DNA of 64,000 bases from Anaeroplasma sp902783745 (GTDB taxonomy: Bacteria > Bacillota_I > Bacilli_A > Acholeplasmatales > Anaeroplasmataceae): NCBI GenBank assembly GCA_946617655.1, contig CAMOKL010000002.1, forward strand, positions 133,065-197,064, read 5' to 3'. The notes under the pieces were generated by a model. The model saw nothing but the letters and a program-made list of their open reading frames with translations, ran no database searches and was not told where the DNA came from. Positions 43,637 to 52,103 of the stretch are shown here, in pieces. A program made the position numbers and the translations under genes. Position 1 is the stretch's first letter; each line of letters starts with the position of its first letter.

Positions 43637-44765
43637 CTTTATCTCCTTTTAATAATTTATTATTATTTTCTAAATCATTATTCTTTCCTATTATACTATT
43701 TTTAAAAGAAATTTTTAAGATTTTTCTTATTTTTTTAATTTCATTTTCTAAAATATTATTCTCATCCTTACTTAAAGCCTTATGTCTAACTCTAAATCTT
43801 TTAATATAAAGTATAGGATGATGTACTACATCAACTAAAGACATAGTAGGTGATTCTTTTAATATTTTAAAAGTAATCTCAACTATATTTTTTCTACCAA
43901 AAGGAGTAGTCTCTTCCATATATTGATCACTTGCAGCATCTAACCATCTAGATAAATTAGAATTCTTTTCTACAAATTTAAATTTGCATTTATCAACATC
44001 AACACTCCAGTTAAATGCATCATGAGTTAATACAGATATACTTCTTACTTCAATAAATCTAACACCAGGTATTTTATATAATAACATTGATACAACAGAT
44101 ACTCTTGATGTTATAGAAAATAATTTCTTTGATGCATTCTTAAATTCTTCTGTTTCATATATTTTCTTATCATAAAAACCAGGTCCATCAAAATTATATA
44201 TTTTTATTATTCTCTTTTTAGTTTCTTCTTTCGCATACATTGCACCATAAAGAGCTAAATTACCACCTTTAGAATGTCCACCAACAATTATTGGCTTATG
44301 GAATTTATCAGAAATAAAATTCAAATAATTTACTGCAGCAATTTGAGATGGTGTACGCTCATATAGCATATCAAAATCTTCTCTCCAACCGTATATTGTT
44401 AAATCTGTACCACGGAATGCAACATATAAAAAATCATTTAAATAATATGTTACTGCAAAGAATTGAGTGTTATTATCATCTGATGCAATAACCTCATAAT
44501 CAACAACGAATATATCCTTATATCTTGTGTTATCACTAAACATACGACACATCTTTTTATTTCCTCTATATGTCATAGTTTTATCACATAAGATACGCCA
44601 ATTATCCCAAATAATTAATGAATTAATTTTAGAATATGATTTTATTACATTTTCTATATTCAAATAACTAATTTGTGATAATATCAAAGAATCAATATCA
44701 TTAAATGGTAGTACATCAAATGTATCATATTTATGAACTTTTAAATATGAAAGCATATTCTTCAT
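43629..44765 (-). CDS. DUF2974-type alpha/beta hydrolase
   Basis: A 378-residue predicted lipase-like hydrolase. The central piece LYVAFRGTDLTIYGWREDF and the nucleophile elbow VGGHSKGGNLALYGA (Ser in GHSKG) are typical of the DUF2974/Mbeg1-like family, which occurs widely in gut Bacillota. The later FDGPGFYD and THDAFNW provide likely acid and His regions. The C-terminal third is basic and may touch the membrane. The substrate is unknown. It overlaps the Sel1-protein gene by eight bases and precedes it in the transcript. Confidence 0.85.
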   Translation of the reverse strand: MKNMLSYLKVHKYDTFDVLPFNDIDSLILSQISYLNIENVIKSYSKINSLIIWDNWRILCDKTMTYRGNKKMCRMFSDNTRYKDIFVVDYEVIASDDNNTQFFAVTYYLNDFLYVAFRGTDLTIYGWREDFDMLYERTPSQIAAVNYLNFISDKFHKPIIVGGHSKGGNLALYGAMYAKEETKKRIIKIYNFDGPGFYDKKIYETEEFKNASKKLFSITSRVSVVSMLLYKIPGVRFIEVRSISVLTHDAFNWSVDVDKCKFKFVEKNSNLSRWLDAASDQYMEETTPFGRKNIVEITFKILKESPTMSLVDVVHHPILYIKRFRVRHKALSKDENNILENEIKKIRKILKISFKNSIIGKNNDLENNNKLLKGDKDE

Positions 44766-44848
44766 ACTACCATCTCCCTATAAATCGATTAATTATTAAT
44801 ATTTTACTTTAAAATGTAATATTTTTAAACACAATAAAAACACTTTTA

Positions 44849-45394
44849 TTATATTTTTCCATTCTTCTTTAAAAGATTATATCTATATAATGCACATATA
44901 GCCTTTGAATCTTTAATCTCTCCATTTAAAACCATTTCTTCAACCTTATCAAGTGGCATCAATACTACTTCTAGTGTCTCATCACTATCTAAATTTTGTT
45001 TAGATATAGTAAAATCGTTTGCTAAAAATAAATATATTTTTTCTGATGTATATCCACAAGATGGATATATACATCCTAAATCTATAAGTCTCTTTGCCTT
45101 ATTACCTGTTTCTTCTTCAAATTCTCTTAATGCAGCATCATAAGGATTCTCATTTAATTCAAGCTTACCAGCTGGTATTTCATACATTACTTCATTATAA
45201 GGATATCTAAATTGTTTAACTAAATATACTAAATTATCCTTTGTAATACATAATATTGCAGCACCACCATTATGTAATACAACCTCTCTAAATGAAGTAT
45301 TACCATTAGGGCATAATACTTTATCTTTAATAAGTGTTAATATTTTACCATTATATATAATTTCACCTGAAATCTTCTTTTCTTCTAAATTCAT
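44849..45394 (-). CDS. nudF: Nudix hydrolase, ADP-ribose pyrophosphatase type
   Basis: A 181-residue hydrolase with the Nudix box GKLELNENPYDAALREFEEETG and the preceding QFRYPYNEVMYEIPAG segment characteristic of ADP-ribose pyrophosphatases. It cleaves ADP-ribose to AMP and ribose-5-phosphate. Strong ribosome binding site AAGGAG upstream. It appears monocistronic. Confidence 0.92.
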   Translation of the reverse strand: MNLEEKKISGEIIYNGKILTLIKDKVLCPNGNTSFREVVLHNGGAAILCITKDNLVYLVKQFRYPYNEVMYEIPAGKLELNENPYDAALREFEEETGNKAKRLIDLGCIYPSCGYTSEKIYLFLANDFTISKQNLDSDETLEVVLMPLDKVEEMVLNGEIKDSKAICALYRYNLLKKNGKI

Positions 45395-45447
45395 ATTAAT
45401 TCTCCTTTTAATTTAATTATAAAAAAATTTGTTTTTTATTGCAAATA

Positions 45448-45481
45448 AAAGGACTTTAAAACAAATTAATTCTAAAGCCCA
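45448..45481 (-). terminator. Terminator of the 45488 lipoprotein gene
   Basis: An imperfect stem GGGCTTTAGAA with TTTTAAAGTCC is followed on the minus strand by TTTTATTT, directly after the stop codon. Confidence 0.7.
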
Positions 45482-45487
45482 AATATC

Positions 45488-46876
45488 TTAATTGCTAATT
45501 TTTACTTTTCCTAAATAATTAGTTTCATTACTATATGTACCATTCATAAGCTCATAACTTCTTCCAATCTCATCAGTTATGCTTAAATAAATATCTGTAT
45601 CACTTGTAATTACTTCTTCTAGATTTATATCTAAATTAGTATCTGTAATACTCTTTTTAACATATGTTTTATCACCATTATCATCTATCATTAATTCTAA
45701 ATATAATTTTCTTGTAATATGGCTAAATCCCATATTTTTAAGATTAATATCTATAGATAATTTATTGTTACTATCAAGTAAGCATTTAATATCATCTACA
45801 TATAGCTTAAATCCCATATGATTAATCATATATGTGTAAAATGACTGGTTTAAATATGTCTTATTCTTCCATGACTGAATAATATCATACTTCCATTCAT
45901 AATTTAGGTATGTTAAATTAATTAAATTCATTTCTTTTATAATATCATCATATGAAAAATTATTTGTTGGTTCACCTATTAATTCACCACCTGTTAAATT
46001 ATTTAGCTTACCAATAAATTTTGTTTCTAAATCTCTTGCAGATAAATTTACATATGTTCCTGTATCTAAGCTATTTCCATAGTATCCATCATTAAATACA
46101 CCAAGTCTACTATTTTCAACATTGAATTTATCAATATTATCTAATGTATAACCATAATATTGATAAACAAATCTAGGTTTTCTTGAAAGAATTGGAATTT
46201 GTTTAACATTAGTAAGCCAAGAGTTAAATAATTCATTATATGTATCTTGAGTATCCAGTGCTGATGTATGCATCTCACCCCAAGGGCCTATAAATCCACA
46301 TTCTATTGCGATTATTAAATCTTGGTATTTATTGATTTTTGTTGATAATTTAGCAATATGATTTTTAATCATTTCAACTGATGGTTCCATATCAGCTTTG
46401 CCTTTAAACCCATCATATGCAAATCTAAGAATTAATGAGCATTTATGACCTATTGCAAAAAAGAAATAATGATCTAATTCATTTAAAGCACTATCTGTAA
46501 TATCATAATCTGAATCATTATTAGTTTTTTTACAAAAATCAGATAAATCTATTCTTACATGATAAAAACCATTATCTTGAAAATCATAATTTTGTTCTTC
46601 AGTATCTCTTTTTAAAGTAATATATCTAGTTCTATAAAAACCCATTCCAGGATTAATTACTTCAGTTGTTTTAATATCTTTATTAAATGATTCAAGTTTA
46701 ACTTCTTTTGCATCTTGAGTTGTAGTTATAGATGTTTCAGTTGTAGTTTTAGCAGTTGTTGTTGAATTAACTGTTGTAGTTGTAACTATATTTGTATTAG
46801 TACTTGCATTTGAAATCTTACATCCACTTAGCATAAGTATAAATGTTGCAATTAATAAAATCTTTTTAATATTCAT
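45488..46876 (-). CDS. Lipoprotein with DUF4874/DUF4832 domains
   Basis: A 462-residue lipoprotein. I use ATG 46876, which puts a lipobox LSGC (Cys near residue 19) behind a clean hydrophobic segment. A Thr-rich linker follows. The core begins INPGMGFYRTRY and has GFYHVRIDLSDF, AIECGFIGPWGEMHT and NYEWKYDII, matching the paired DUF4874/DUF4832 domains. These are glycoside-hydrolase-like barrels found with exopolysaccharide loci. The end (LKLYVDDIKCLLDSNNK onward) is a beta-sandwich. It probably acts on a surface polysaccharide; the substrate is unknown. Confidence 0.82.
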   Translation of the reverse strand: MNIKKILLIATFILMLSGCKISNASTNTNIVTTTTVNSTTTAKTTTETSITTTQDAKEVKLESFNKDIKTTEVINPGMGFYRTRYITLKRDTEEQNYDFQDNGFYHVRIDLSDFCKKTNNDSDYDITDSALNELDHYFFFAIGHKCSLILRFAYDGFKGKADMEPSVEMIKNHIAKLSTKINKYQDLIIAIECGFIGPWGEMHTSALDTQDTYNELFNSWLTNVKQIPILSRKPRFVYQYYGYTLDNIDKFNVENSRLGVFNDGYYGNSLDTGTYVNLSARDLETKFIGKLNNLTGGELIGEPTNNFSYDDIIKEMNLINLTYLNYEWKYDIIQSWKNKTYLNQSFYTYMINHMGFKLYVDDIKCLLDSNNKLSIDINLKNMGFSHITRKLYLELMIDDNGDKTYVKKSITDTNLDINLEEVITSDTDIYLSITDEIGRSYELMNGTYSNETNYLGKVKISN

Positions 46877-46940
46877 AAATACACCCCCATTAAAACACTT
46901 CATATACTATATCATGAATTATTTATTATAGCAATTTAAA

Positions 46941-46967
46941 TTAAAGGAAAAGAGGGCATACACCCTC
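46941..46967 (-). terminator. Terminator at the edge of the accessory region
   Basis: The minus-strand stem GAGGG/CCCTC is followed by TTTTCCTTT. It marks the boundary between the lipoprotein gene and the gene remnants to its right. Confidence 0.65.
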
Positions 46968-46984
46968 CTAAGGTATTTACTATA

Positions 46985-47240
46985 TTAGAATCCCATTTGT
47001 AAAAACACTAAATTCATAGGTAAACATTCTTGTGCTTCATCAAATATTAGGAGTGTTACTAAATCCTTTATAGAATTGTTCTTTAGTTAAACCCTATGGA
47101 GGTCCACCATGAGATAATATTTCAATTCTATCACTATAAAATGATATTTGTGGTTCGGTAATACTTCTATTTAATGATTTAACCATTGAATTTTTATTGT
47201 CTACTTTCAATACCGATTTGCAAAAACCGGAATATTTTTT
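46985..47240 (-). pseudogene. Remnants of two broken ATPase genes
   Basis: No full reading frame exists, but two protein-like stretches can be read on the minus strand. One (47090-47186) reads MVKSLNRSITEPQISF, DRIEILSHGGPP, stop, GLTKEQFYKGFSN, which resembles the C-terminal part of AlbA_2/HATPase_c_4 regulators. The second (47020-47056) reads TLLIFDEAQECLP and is nearly identical to the Walker B region of the intact ATPase at 47258. The stop codon, frame changes and join of two unrelated pieces show decay and recombination. The remainder of the 46904-47257 interval contains no other feature I can name. Confidence 0.65.
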
Positions 47241-47257
47241 AAAATCTTATATGTGTT

Positions 47258-48619
47258 TTACTTTTTTATTTCATTCAAATAAAAAGGGAAATAATAATAT
47301 GGTATAGTTAATATCATACTATCGTCATTATAGCCGAATTGATTCTCAGATATTTTTATAGCTGTATTTTTTTTGTTGTGATTTCTAAATTCTTCCAATG
47401 AATTTAGTGATCCTTTTTTCTTTTTTGCATCAATCGGAATAACATCATCATCAACATTTATTATAAATTCTAATTCTGAATCTCGTTTTCCCTTCCAATA
47501 AAATAATTTAATACCTCTTGATACTAATTCAATCGCAACATAGTTTTCATAATAAATTCCTGATAGTGTATTATCTTTACTTGTTACAAATGTTGTTGCA
47601 TTTAAACCGCTTTGATATGTAAACATTCCCATGTCAGATAAATATAATCTGGTTAATGAATCATTATTTTTTATTAATGGAAGAGTTATTTTTTCTTTTA
47701 ACAAAAATGATTGATAAACTATATTGGCAGTTGTTAACCAACCAATTGGGTTGATCATGTCTCTTCCTTTACTTCCGGATTCAATCTCAGCAAACTTAAA
47801 ATTTTTATTTTCTTTATTTAATTGTTTAAAAATATCTTGAAAAATAAGCCTACTACGAATAATAGATTCAGGACTAGCTTGATATAATTGCATATCATCT
47901 AAATAATCATCATATATTTCTTTTATTTTTGAATATGCTTTTTTTAGTGCCTGTAGCTTATTATCTTTATTTTTTAAATATACATTAACTACTTCTGGCA
48001 TACCACCAACAAGAAGATACTCATTAAATATATCAATAAACTTGCTATGCATATCACCATCTATTTGTATTTTTTTTTCAAAATGTTCTTTTATATAATT
48101 ATAGGCATTTTGATTATAATTTAACAAAAACTCATCAAACGTCATTGGATACATATAAATCTGATTTATTTTACCAACAGGAAAAAGGAAGTTTTTATTT
48201 TGTGCAAATCCTCCACGTTTTCTTGTCTCACGTTGGATTTTAATCCTTACAAGTGAACCAGTGACAATTAATGATATATCTCTTCTTTGCTCACAAAAAT
48301 GTTTCATCATTTTAATTATTGGAAGGCATTCTTGTGCTTCATCAATTATCAAAAGATGATCTTTATCTAAAGTAAAATTATAGTTAACTGTTATATAATC
48401 AATTACTTTTTTTAGATTATTATTTTTATAGACATAATTTACAAATTCCTCATCATCAGAGCAATCAATTCTAAGATATTTATCCTTATAATACATTTCA
48501 GCAAAAATATCTTTTATCAAATAAGTCTTACCAACTTGTCTTGCGCCTGTAACAAGTAAAGGCTTTTTATCCTCATCATTCATCCAATTAACTAAGTCTT
48601 TTAAATATTTTCTTTCCAT
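47258..48619 (-). CDS. DUF4143-type AAA ATPase
   Basis: A 453-residue protein with Walker A VTGARQVGKTYL near residue 20, Walker B LLIIDEAQECLP near 100 and the sensor VTGSLV. A central helical part follows, and a C-terminal nuclease-like module has FYWKGKRDSELEFIINVDDDVIPIDAKKKKG, which carries the E/D-x-E and D-A-K pattern of the DUF4143 region. Such ATPases are frequent in mobile and defence regions of anaerobes, with no firm function. Three near-identical 23-base repeats precede it. A truncated relative lies directly downstream. Confidence 0.88.
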   Translation of the reverse strand: MERKYLKDLVNWMNDEDKKPLLVTGARQVGKTYLIKDIFAEMYYKDKYLRIDCSDDEEFVNYVYKNNNLKKVIDYITVNYNFTLDKDHLLIIDEAQECLPIIKMMKHFCEQRRDISLIVTGSLVRIKIQRETRKRGGFAQNKNFLFPVGKINQIYMYPMTFDEFLLNYNQNAYNYIKEHFEKKIQIDGDMHSKFIDIFNEYLLVGGMPEVVNVYLKNKDNKLQALKKAYSKIKEIYDDYLDDMQLYQASPESIIRSRLIFQDIFKQLNKENKNFKFAEIESGSKGRDMINPIGWLTTANIVYQSFLLKEKITLPLIKNNDSLTRLYLSDMGMFTYQSGLNATTFVTSKDNTLSGIYYENYVAIELVSRGIKLFYWKGKRDSELEFIINVDDDVIPIDAKKKKGSLNSLEEFRNHNKKNTAIKISENQFGYNDDSMILTIPYYYFPFYLNEIKK

Positions 48620-48626
48620 ATCATCA

Positions 48627-48717
48627 CCATAAATTGCACCTTTTTACATTTAATATGTTATCATAAATTGCACTTTTTTGCAACATCTACTCGTCCATAA
48701 ATTGCACCTTTTTACAT
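48627..48717. repeat. Triple direct repeat upstream of the ATPase gene
   Basis: Copies of CCATAAATTGCACCTTTTTA (plus CAT) lie at 48627-48649 and 48695-48717, with a diverged copy at 48661-48684. On the minus strand each reads AAAAAGGTGCAATTTATG, which looks like a ribosome binding site followed by a start codon. They may be protein-binding sites or short decoy translation starts. Confidence 0.6.
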
Positions 48718-48880
48718 ACATTTTGCTTTTTTACATAAAATCATAAAAAATTACCATATTGTATTAGTCACCATAGTCACCATGTAGTCAACGAGATAAT
48801 AATTATTTTTATAAAAGATATACAAGATATGAACAATATCAATTACCACTTCATTAATTTCTCAACTTGTTTCTTTAAAT

Positions 48881-49558
48881 TCAGCTATTCCATTTTCTTG
48901 TCCTAAATTCATAGCATCCTCCTGTGTCACAATAAATGTCACAATAAATGTCACAATAAATTGTAATACCAAGTTGATTCGAGCTGAATACATTTCTATT
49001 TGCAAACAAAACATTTTTAGCGGATATAGTTGCAGCCACAAAAAGACGTGCCAAATCTAATAAAGCATCATATTCGAATTGTGGATAATGTGTCTCAATA
49101 TCATATTTTTCCTTTAAATACCATTTAGAAAATGCGTGAGCATCTAATTCACATACATTTGATAAATAAGGATTGTTACCATCTACATTTAAATAAATAA
49201 GAGGATTAAATAATTTTGGCATATCCTCCTTCCACAATCTTACTAAGTCAGGATTTTCTTTTGTATTAGGATCATTAATACATTTTTGTTGGTATTGATG
49301 TCTTACCTCATGGATTAATGATTTAGCAGCATCACTATACTTCTCAAGCATTAAGGGAGAAATAATGATATATTGCTCTTTAAAATAAAACCTTGAATCC
49401 TCTTTAATATCCTCGCATACAACAGGAATCATTTCTACATCTAAGTATTTAGCCAATTCTTTATGTATAGGCATAATCTTTAAAAGCATTTCCTCCTGCT
49501 TCCATTTTTCTTCACCAAATGAATTTATAAATTCTTCTTTTAATTTTTCTTTTGTCAT
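48881..49558 (-). CDS. Putative zinc metallopeptidase (HEVRH motif)
   Basis: A 225-residue protein with SLIHEVRHQYQQK near residue 85, an HExxH zinc motif. It also has ELDAHAFSKWYL near 145, which could give the third ligand, similar in layout to ImmA/IrrE-type peptidases. It is divergently transcribed from an XRE regulator, the usual partner of such peptidases, which cleave repressors in mobile elements. The C-terminus carries a three-fold 12-base repeat encoding IYCD units and then an unrelated tail, so the end of the gene may have been altered. Confidence 0.7.
   Translation of the reverse strand: MTKEKLKEEFINSFGEEKWKQEEMLLKIMPIHKELAKYLDVEMIPVVCEDIKEDSRFYFKEQYIIISPLMLEKYSDAAKSLIHEVRHQYQQKCINDPNTKENPDLVRLWKEDMPKLFNPLIYLNVDGNNPYLSNVCELDAHAFSKWYLKEKYDIETHYPQFEYDALLDLARLFVAATISAKNVLFANRNVFSSNQLGITIYCDIYCDIYCDTGGCYEFRTRKWNS
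48925..48960. repeat. 12-base tandem repeat, three copies, in the 3' end of the peptidase gene
   Basis: TGTCACAATAAA is repeated three times head to tail. The unit length is a multiple of three, so changes in copy number would only add or remove IYCD units without shifting the frame. Confidence 0.8.
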
Positions 49559-49575
49559 TTATATCGTTCTCCTTT

Positions 49576-49645
49576 GTTGTCAAATTGACAACTATATTTT
49601 ATATTGGTAGTTGCTATTTTGTCAACTAGAATTTGCTATTTTGTC
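49576..49645. promoter_or_regulatory. Operator cluster between the peptidase and XRE genes
   Basis: A perfect palindrome GTTGTCAA-A-TTGACAAC lies at 49576-49592. A second inverted repeat TAGTTG...CAACTA lies at 49608-49628 and a third half-site TTGCTATTTTGTCG at 49632-49645. The shared TTGTC/GACAA core suggests binding by the adjacent XRE protein, covering both divergent promoters. Confidence 0.65.
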
Positions 49646-49655
49646 GAAATTTTAT

Positions 49656-49684
49656 TTGACTATTGTTATTATTATCTTTATAAT
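49656..49684 (+). promoter_or_regulatory. Promoter of the XRE regulator gene
   Basis: TTGACT and TATAAT are separated by 17 bases, just after the operator cluster. The start codon follows 15 bases after the -10 box with GGTGA between them, so the leader is very short. Confidence 0.75.
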
Positions 49685-49699
49685 AGAGTTGGTGATAAA

Positions 49700-50209
49700 A
49701 TGAACAAATTGAAAGAATTAAGAACCGAACGTGGATTAACAGTTCGTGGTATAGAAGATAAAACAGGTATAAAATTCACTACATATGCTAGATATGAATC
49801 TGAAGAAAGAGATATGTCTACTGAAGTATTAAAGAAGCTATCTAAGTTTTTTGAAACAACAATAGACTATATGCTATGCAATAATAACTACTGTGTTTAT
49901 GCAACATATAAGGAAGGAAACTTCATGTTTGCAATAAGAGCTAATTACTATGAAGAACTTAAAAAAGAAAAATACATCTACTTCGATAATTTCGATAATA
50001 GATGTATTGATATTAATTCTTTAGTTGGTGTTGGTAAAACAAATGATATTTCAGGATTCTTCCAGGAGATGGTTAGAATCGAAAAAATGGATTCATTGTT
50101 TGAGAAAAAAATCGTAAAACAAGCCGATATTGATGCTTTAGATGAAGAAATTTATCAAATTGAATTAACTAAAGGTTTAGTAGAAAAAATTAAGGATGCA
50201 ATTCGTTAA
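49700..50209 (+). CDS. XRE-family transcriptional regulator
   Basis: A 169-residue protein. The helix-turn-helix MNKLKELRTERGLTVRGIED, with KTGIKFTTYARYE as recognition helix, occupies residues 1-60. The remainder is a helical/beta domain without a known motif. I use ATG 49700 with GGTGA upstream; the longer frame runs through the promoter. It probably represses itself and the divergent peptidase gene through the operator cluster. It is transcribed opposite to all neighbours. Confidence 0.85.
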   Translation: MNKLKELRTERGLTVRGIEDKTGIKFTTYARYESEERDMSTEVLKKLSKFFETTIDYMLCNNNYCVYATYKEGNFMFAIRANYYEELKKEKYIYFDNFDNRCIDINSLVGVGKTNDISGFFQEMVRIEKMDSLFEKKIVKQADIDALDEEIYQIELTKGLVEKIKDAIR

Positions 50210-50228
50210 AAGAGTTGCATCCTTTTTT
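50192..50228. terminator. Terminator of the XRE gene
   Basis: The ten-base perfect stem AAGGATGCAA/TTGCATCCTT is followed by TTTT on the plus strand. On the minus strand a weaker T-rich tail could serve the convergent gene ending at 50227. Confidence 0.9.
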
Positions 50229-50733
50229 AATCTATTTCTTCTATTACATATGATTGAAGCTCATCCTTGAATAATTCTTCTCCAATTACATTTCTCATTT
50301 TTGATAACAAATCGCTAAAAACATCCTTAGTGAATCTTGGAAAATATTTTGATAATGATGTTACTCCAACATGCTGATGACCTTTAAGCATTAAATATAC
50401 TATAACTGCAGAATATAATATCTTAGTATTATCATCCAATTCATAATTCAATGTGAATCGATAATTTTCCTTCAATATAAATTTATAGCTATATGTTTTA
50501 TAAGCTGTTTTATTAGTGATAACATCAGTTTCTATTCTTTTTAGCTTAGGTTTTAATTTTAAATCATATGTCATATTATCTATATTTGTCATTGTTTCTA
50601 CATATAGATTATTCCCTAATCCTGTTACTTCATTAAAATATTCATATGTAAATTCATCACCTTCCATCAATGCAATATATGTTTGAAGTAATGCAATTAT
50701 GGTTGGTGTATTATATTTAATTTGGGATGTCAT
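50227..50733 (-). CDS. Hypothetical protein (168 residues)
   Basis: No family recognised. The protein starts SQIKYNTPTIIALLQTYIAL. It then has a beta-rich middle part with LKLKPKLKRIETDVITNK and a C-terminal helical part (SRFTKDVFSDLLSKMRNVIGEEL type). It overlaps the 50717 gene by 17 bases and is the last gene of a small operon (51749 to 50227). It might be a partner of the broken upstream gene. Confidence 0.6.
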   Translation of the reverse strand: MTSQIKYNTPTIIALLQTYIALMEGDEFTYEYFNEVTGLGNNLYVETMTNIDNMTYDLKLKPKLKRIETDVITNKTAYKTYSYKFILKENYRFTLNYELDDNTKILYSAVIVYLMLKGHQHVGVTSLSKYFPRFTKDVFSDLLSKMRNVIGEELFKDELQSYVIEEID

Positions 50734-51334
50734 TATATTTTACCTTCCAAATCAAATTTGTTTTTTCATAAAATTGTAATTCATTTACATTATCTTTAAT
50801 ATGAAGATATTTTAATATATGACTTCTTGTAATCTTTTTACCTTTTAATGATTTAATTTCAGTTAATTGATTTCTCATCATATCATTATATTGGGATACT
50901 TCAATATCAAGGTCATCACATAGTGTTCTTTTATTTCTACCTGTTAAATCCATAGCAATGTCATATGCCATTTCTTCTTTTTCTTTTAATTTAATTACTT
51001 TTGAATCAGATAGTTCTCTGAACAATTTATATTTAAGTGGTGTTGTACCTTTAAAAGATATTTTATTTAGTATATCCTTTAATGCATAAAAATCATCTTT
51101 ACAAGCACCAACAGAAAATGGTAATTCATCTTCATGAATAAAGAAAGCCAAAAAGAATACTTTATCAATGCCATATTTTTCTGCCATCTTATCACATACT
51201 AAAGGTATTACATCATTCATATTAATTGATGTAATTCTATAGTAATATTTTCTTAATATATCCTTTTTATCTTTTACATAAAATAAAATATGATTTAATG
51301 AATAAACTGCTTTGACTACCTTGTGGGGGGTCAA
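50717..51334 (-). pseudogene. 3' part of a frameshifted gene (see 51267)
   Basis: A 205-codon frame with no proper start: its apparent start is a TTG in the middle of the preceding gene with no ribosome binding site. The residues KAVYSLNHILFYVKDKKDI read like a direct continuation of the 51267 frame, and the two overlap around a run of six C (51325-51330). With five C the two frames join into one protein of about 345 residues. Domain content is unknown; the C-terminal half is mostly helical and charged. Confidence 0.65.
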
Positions 51335-51749
51335 AGTATTTCTTTAATCCTTTTGAATATTTAGATATTGTATATCTTATTGTATCTGTATGTGGATCAA
51401 TAATAGGGATAAATGTAAAATTTGTTGCATCATCACGAATTATTTCTGTTAAATCTAGATATTCATCATATGGATCATATATGGAGCAAGCTGCTTGTTC
51501 TGTTGAATCATATGTTACTCCATCTATTTCAATATTACGTAATGAGCCTCTTGAAGTTATACGAACCTTTTTACCTGCCTTAAGTGTCACCTCATGAGTT
51601 TCACCTTGTATCATATTAGGCTTATCTATATAAGCTGATTCTACATCATCAATTAGATTTGATAGATTATTATCCGGTACTAATAATAAGCCTTCTTTTA
51701 TTAAATTTAAGTATTTATTATATGTTTTTAAATTTAATATATTTTCCAT
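51267..51749 (-). pseudogene. 5' part of a frameshifted gene, C6 tract at the break
   Basis: A 160-codon frame beginning MENILNLKTYNKYLNLI with GAGG upstream. Up to residue 137 (KGLKKYFDPP) the sequence looks protein-like. After the C6 tract it becomes a short implausible tail. Joined in the next frame it continues into the 50717 sequence. It contains a beta-rich segment (HEVTLKAGKKVRITSRGSLRN). No family is recognised. The break could be a mutation, a phase-variable switch or programmed frameshifting. Confidence 0.65.
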
Positions 51750-51799
51750 AAATGAATCCTCACAAATACGATAAATATTATAACAAATAATTAATGTAA

Positions 51800-51835
51800 T
51801 GAAAAGAAAAAGGATGTCTATTTAAAATAGGCACC
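51800..51835 (-). terminator. Terminator of the Hsp70/helicase-protease operon
   Basis: A near-perfect stem GGGTGCCTATTT paired with AATAGACATCC (two mismatches) is followed by TTTTTC on the minus strand, just after the acidic zinc-ribbon gene. Confidence 0.8.
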
Positions 51836-51842
51836 CAAAATC

Positions 51843-52055
51843 TTAATTATCGAAGTCATCATAGTCATCATCATCAATATATTCGTCGTCAGAACAATTA
51901 TCAGGATTATCCCAATCATATTCATCATTAAAATTATCTAATGAATCATCTGTTATATCATCATCAAAATAATCTAAATAATTATCAAATCCACAAAATG
52001 GGCATATATCTGAAAATAAACTGAAAAACTCATTTTTACACTTTTTACAAATCAT
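51843..52055 (-). CDS. Small acidic zinc-ribbon protein
   Basis: A 70-residue protein: MICKKCKNEF and DICPFCGFDN give a four-cysteine zinc ribbon, followed by an almost purely Asp/Glu/Asn/Tyr tail of about 45 residues. ATG 52055 is chosen with GGAAA before it; the TTG upstream overlaps the binding site. It is the last gene of the operon, 48 bases after the Hsp70 gene. The acidic tail resembles DNA-mimic or basic-protein-binding segments, but the function is unknown. Confidence 0.65.
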   Translation of the reverse strand: MICKKCKNEFFSLFSDICPFCGFDNYLDYFDDDITDDSLDNFNDEYDWDNPDNCSDDEYIDDDDYDDFDN

Positions 52056-52103
52056 ATGTATTTCCAAAATATAATCTTTATAAGATTAATTTTCTTCCCT
52101 TAC

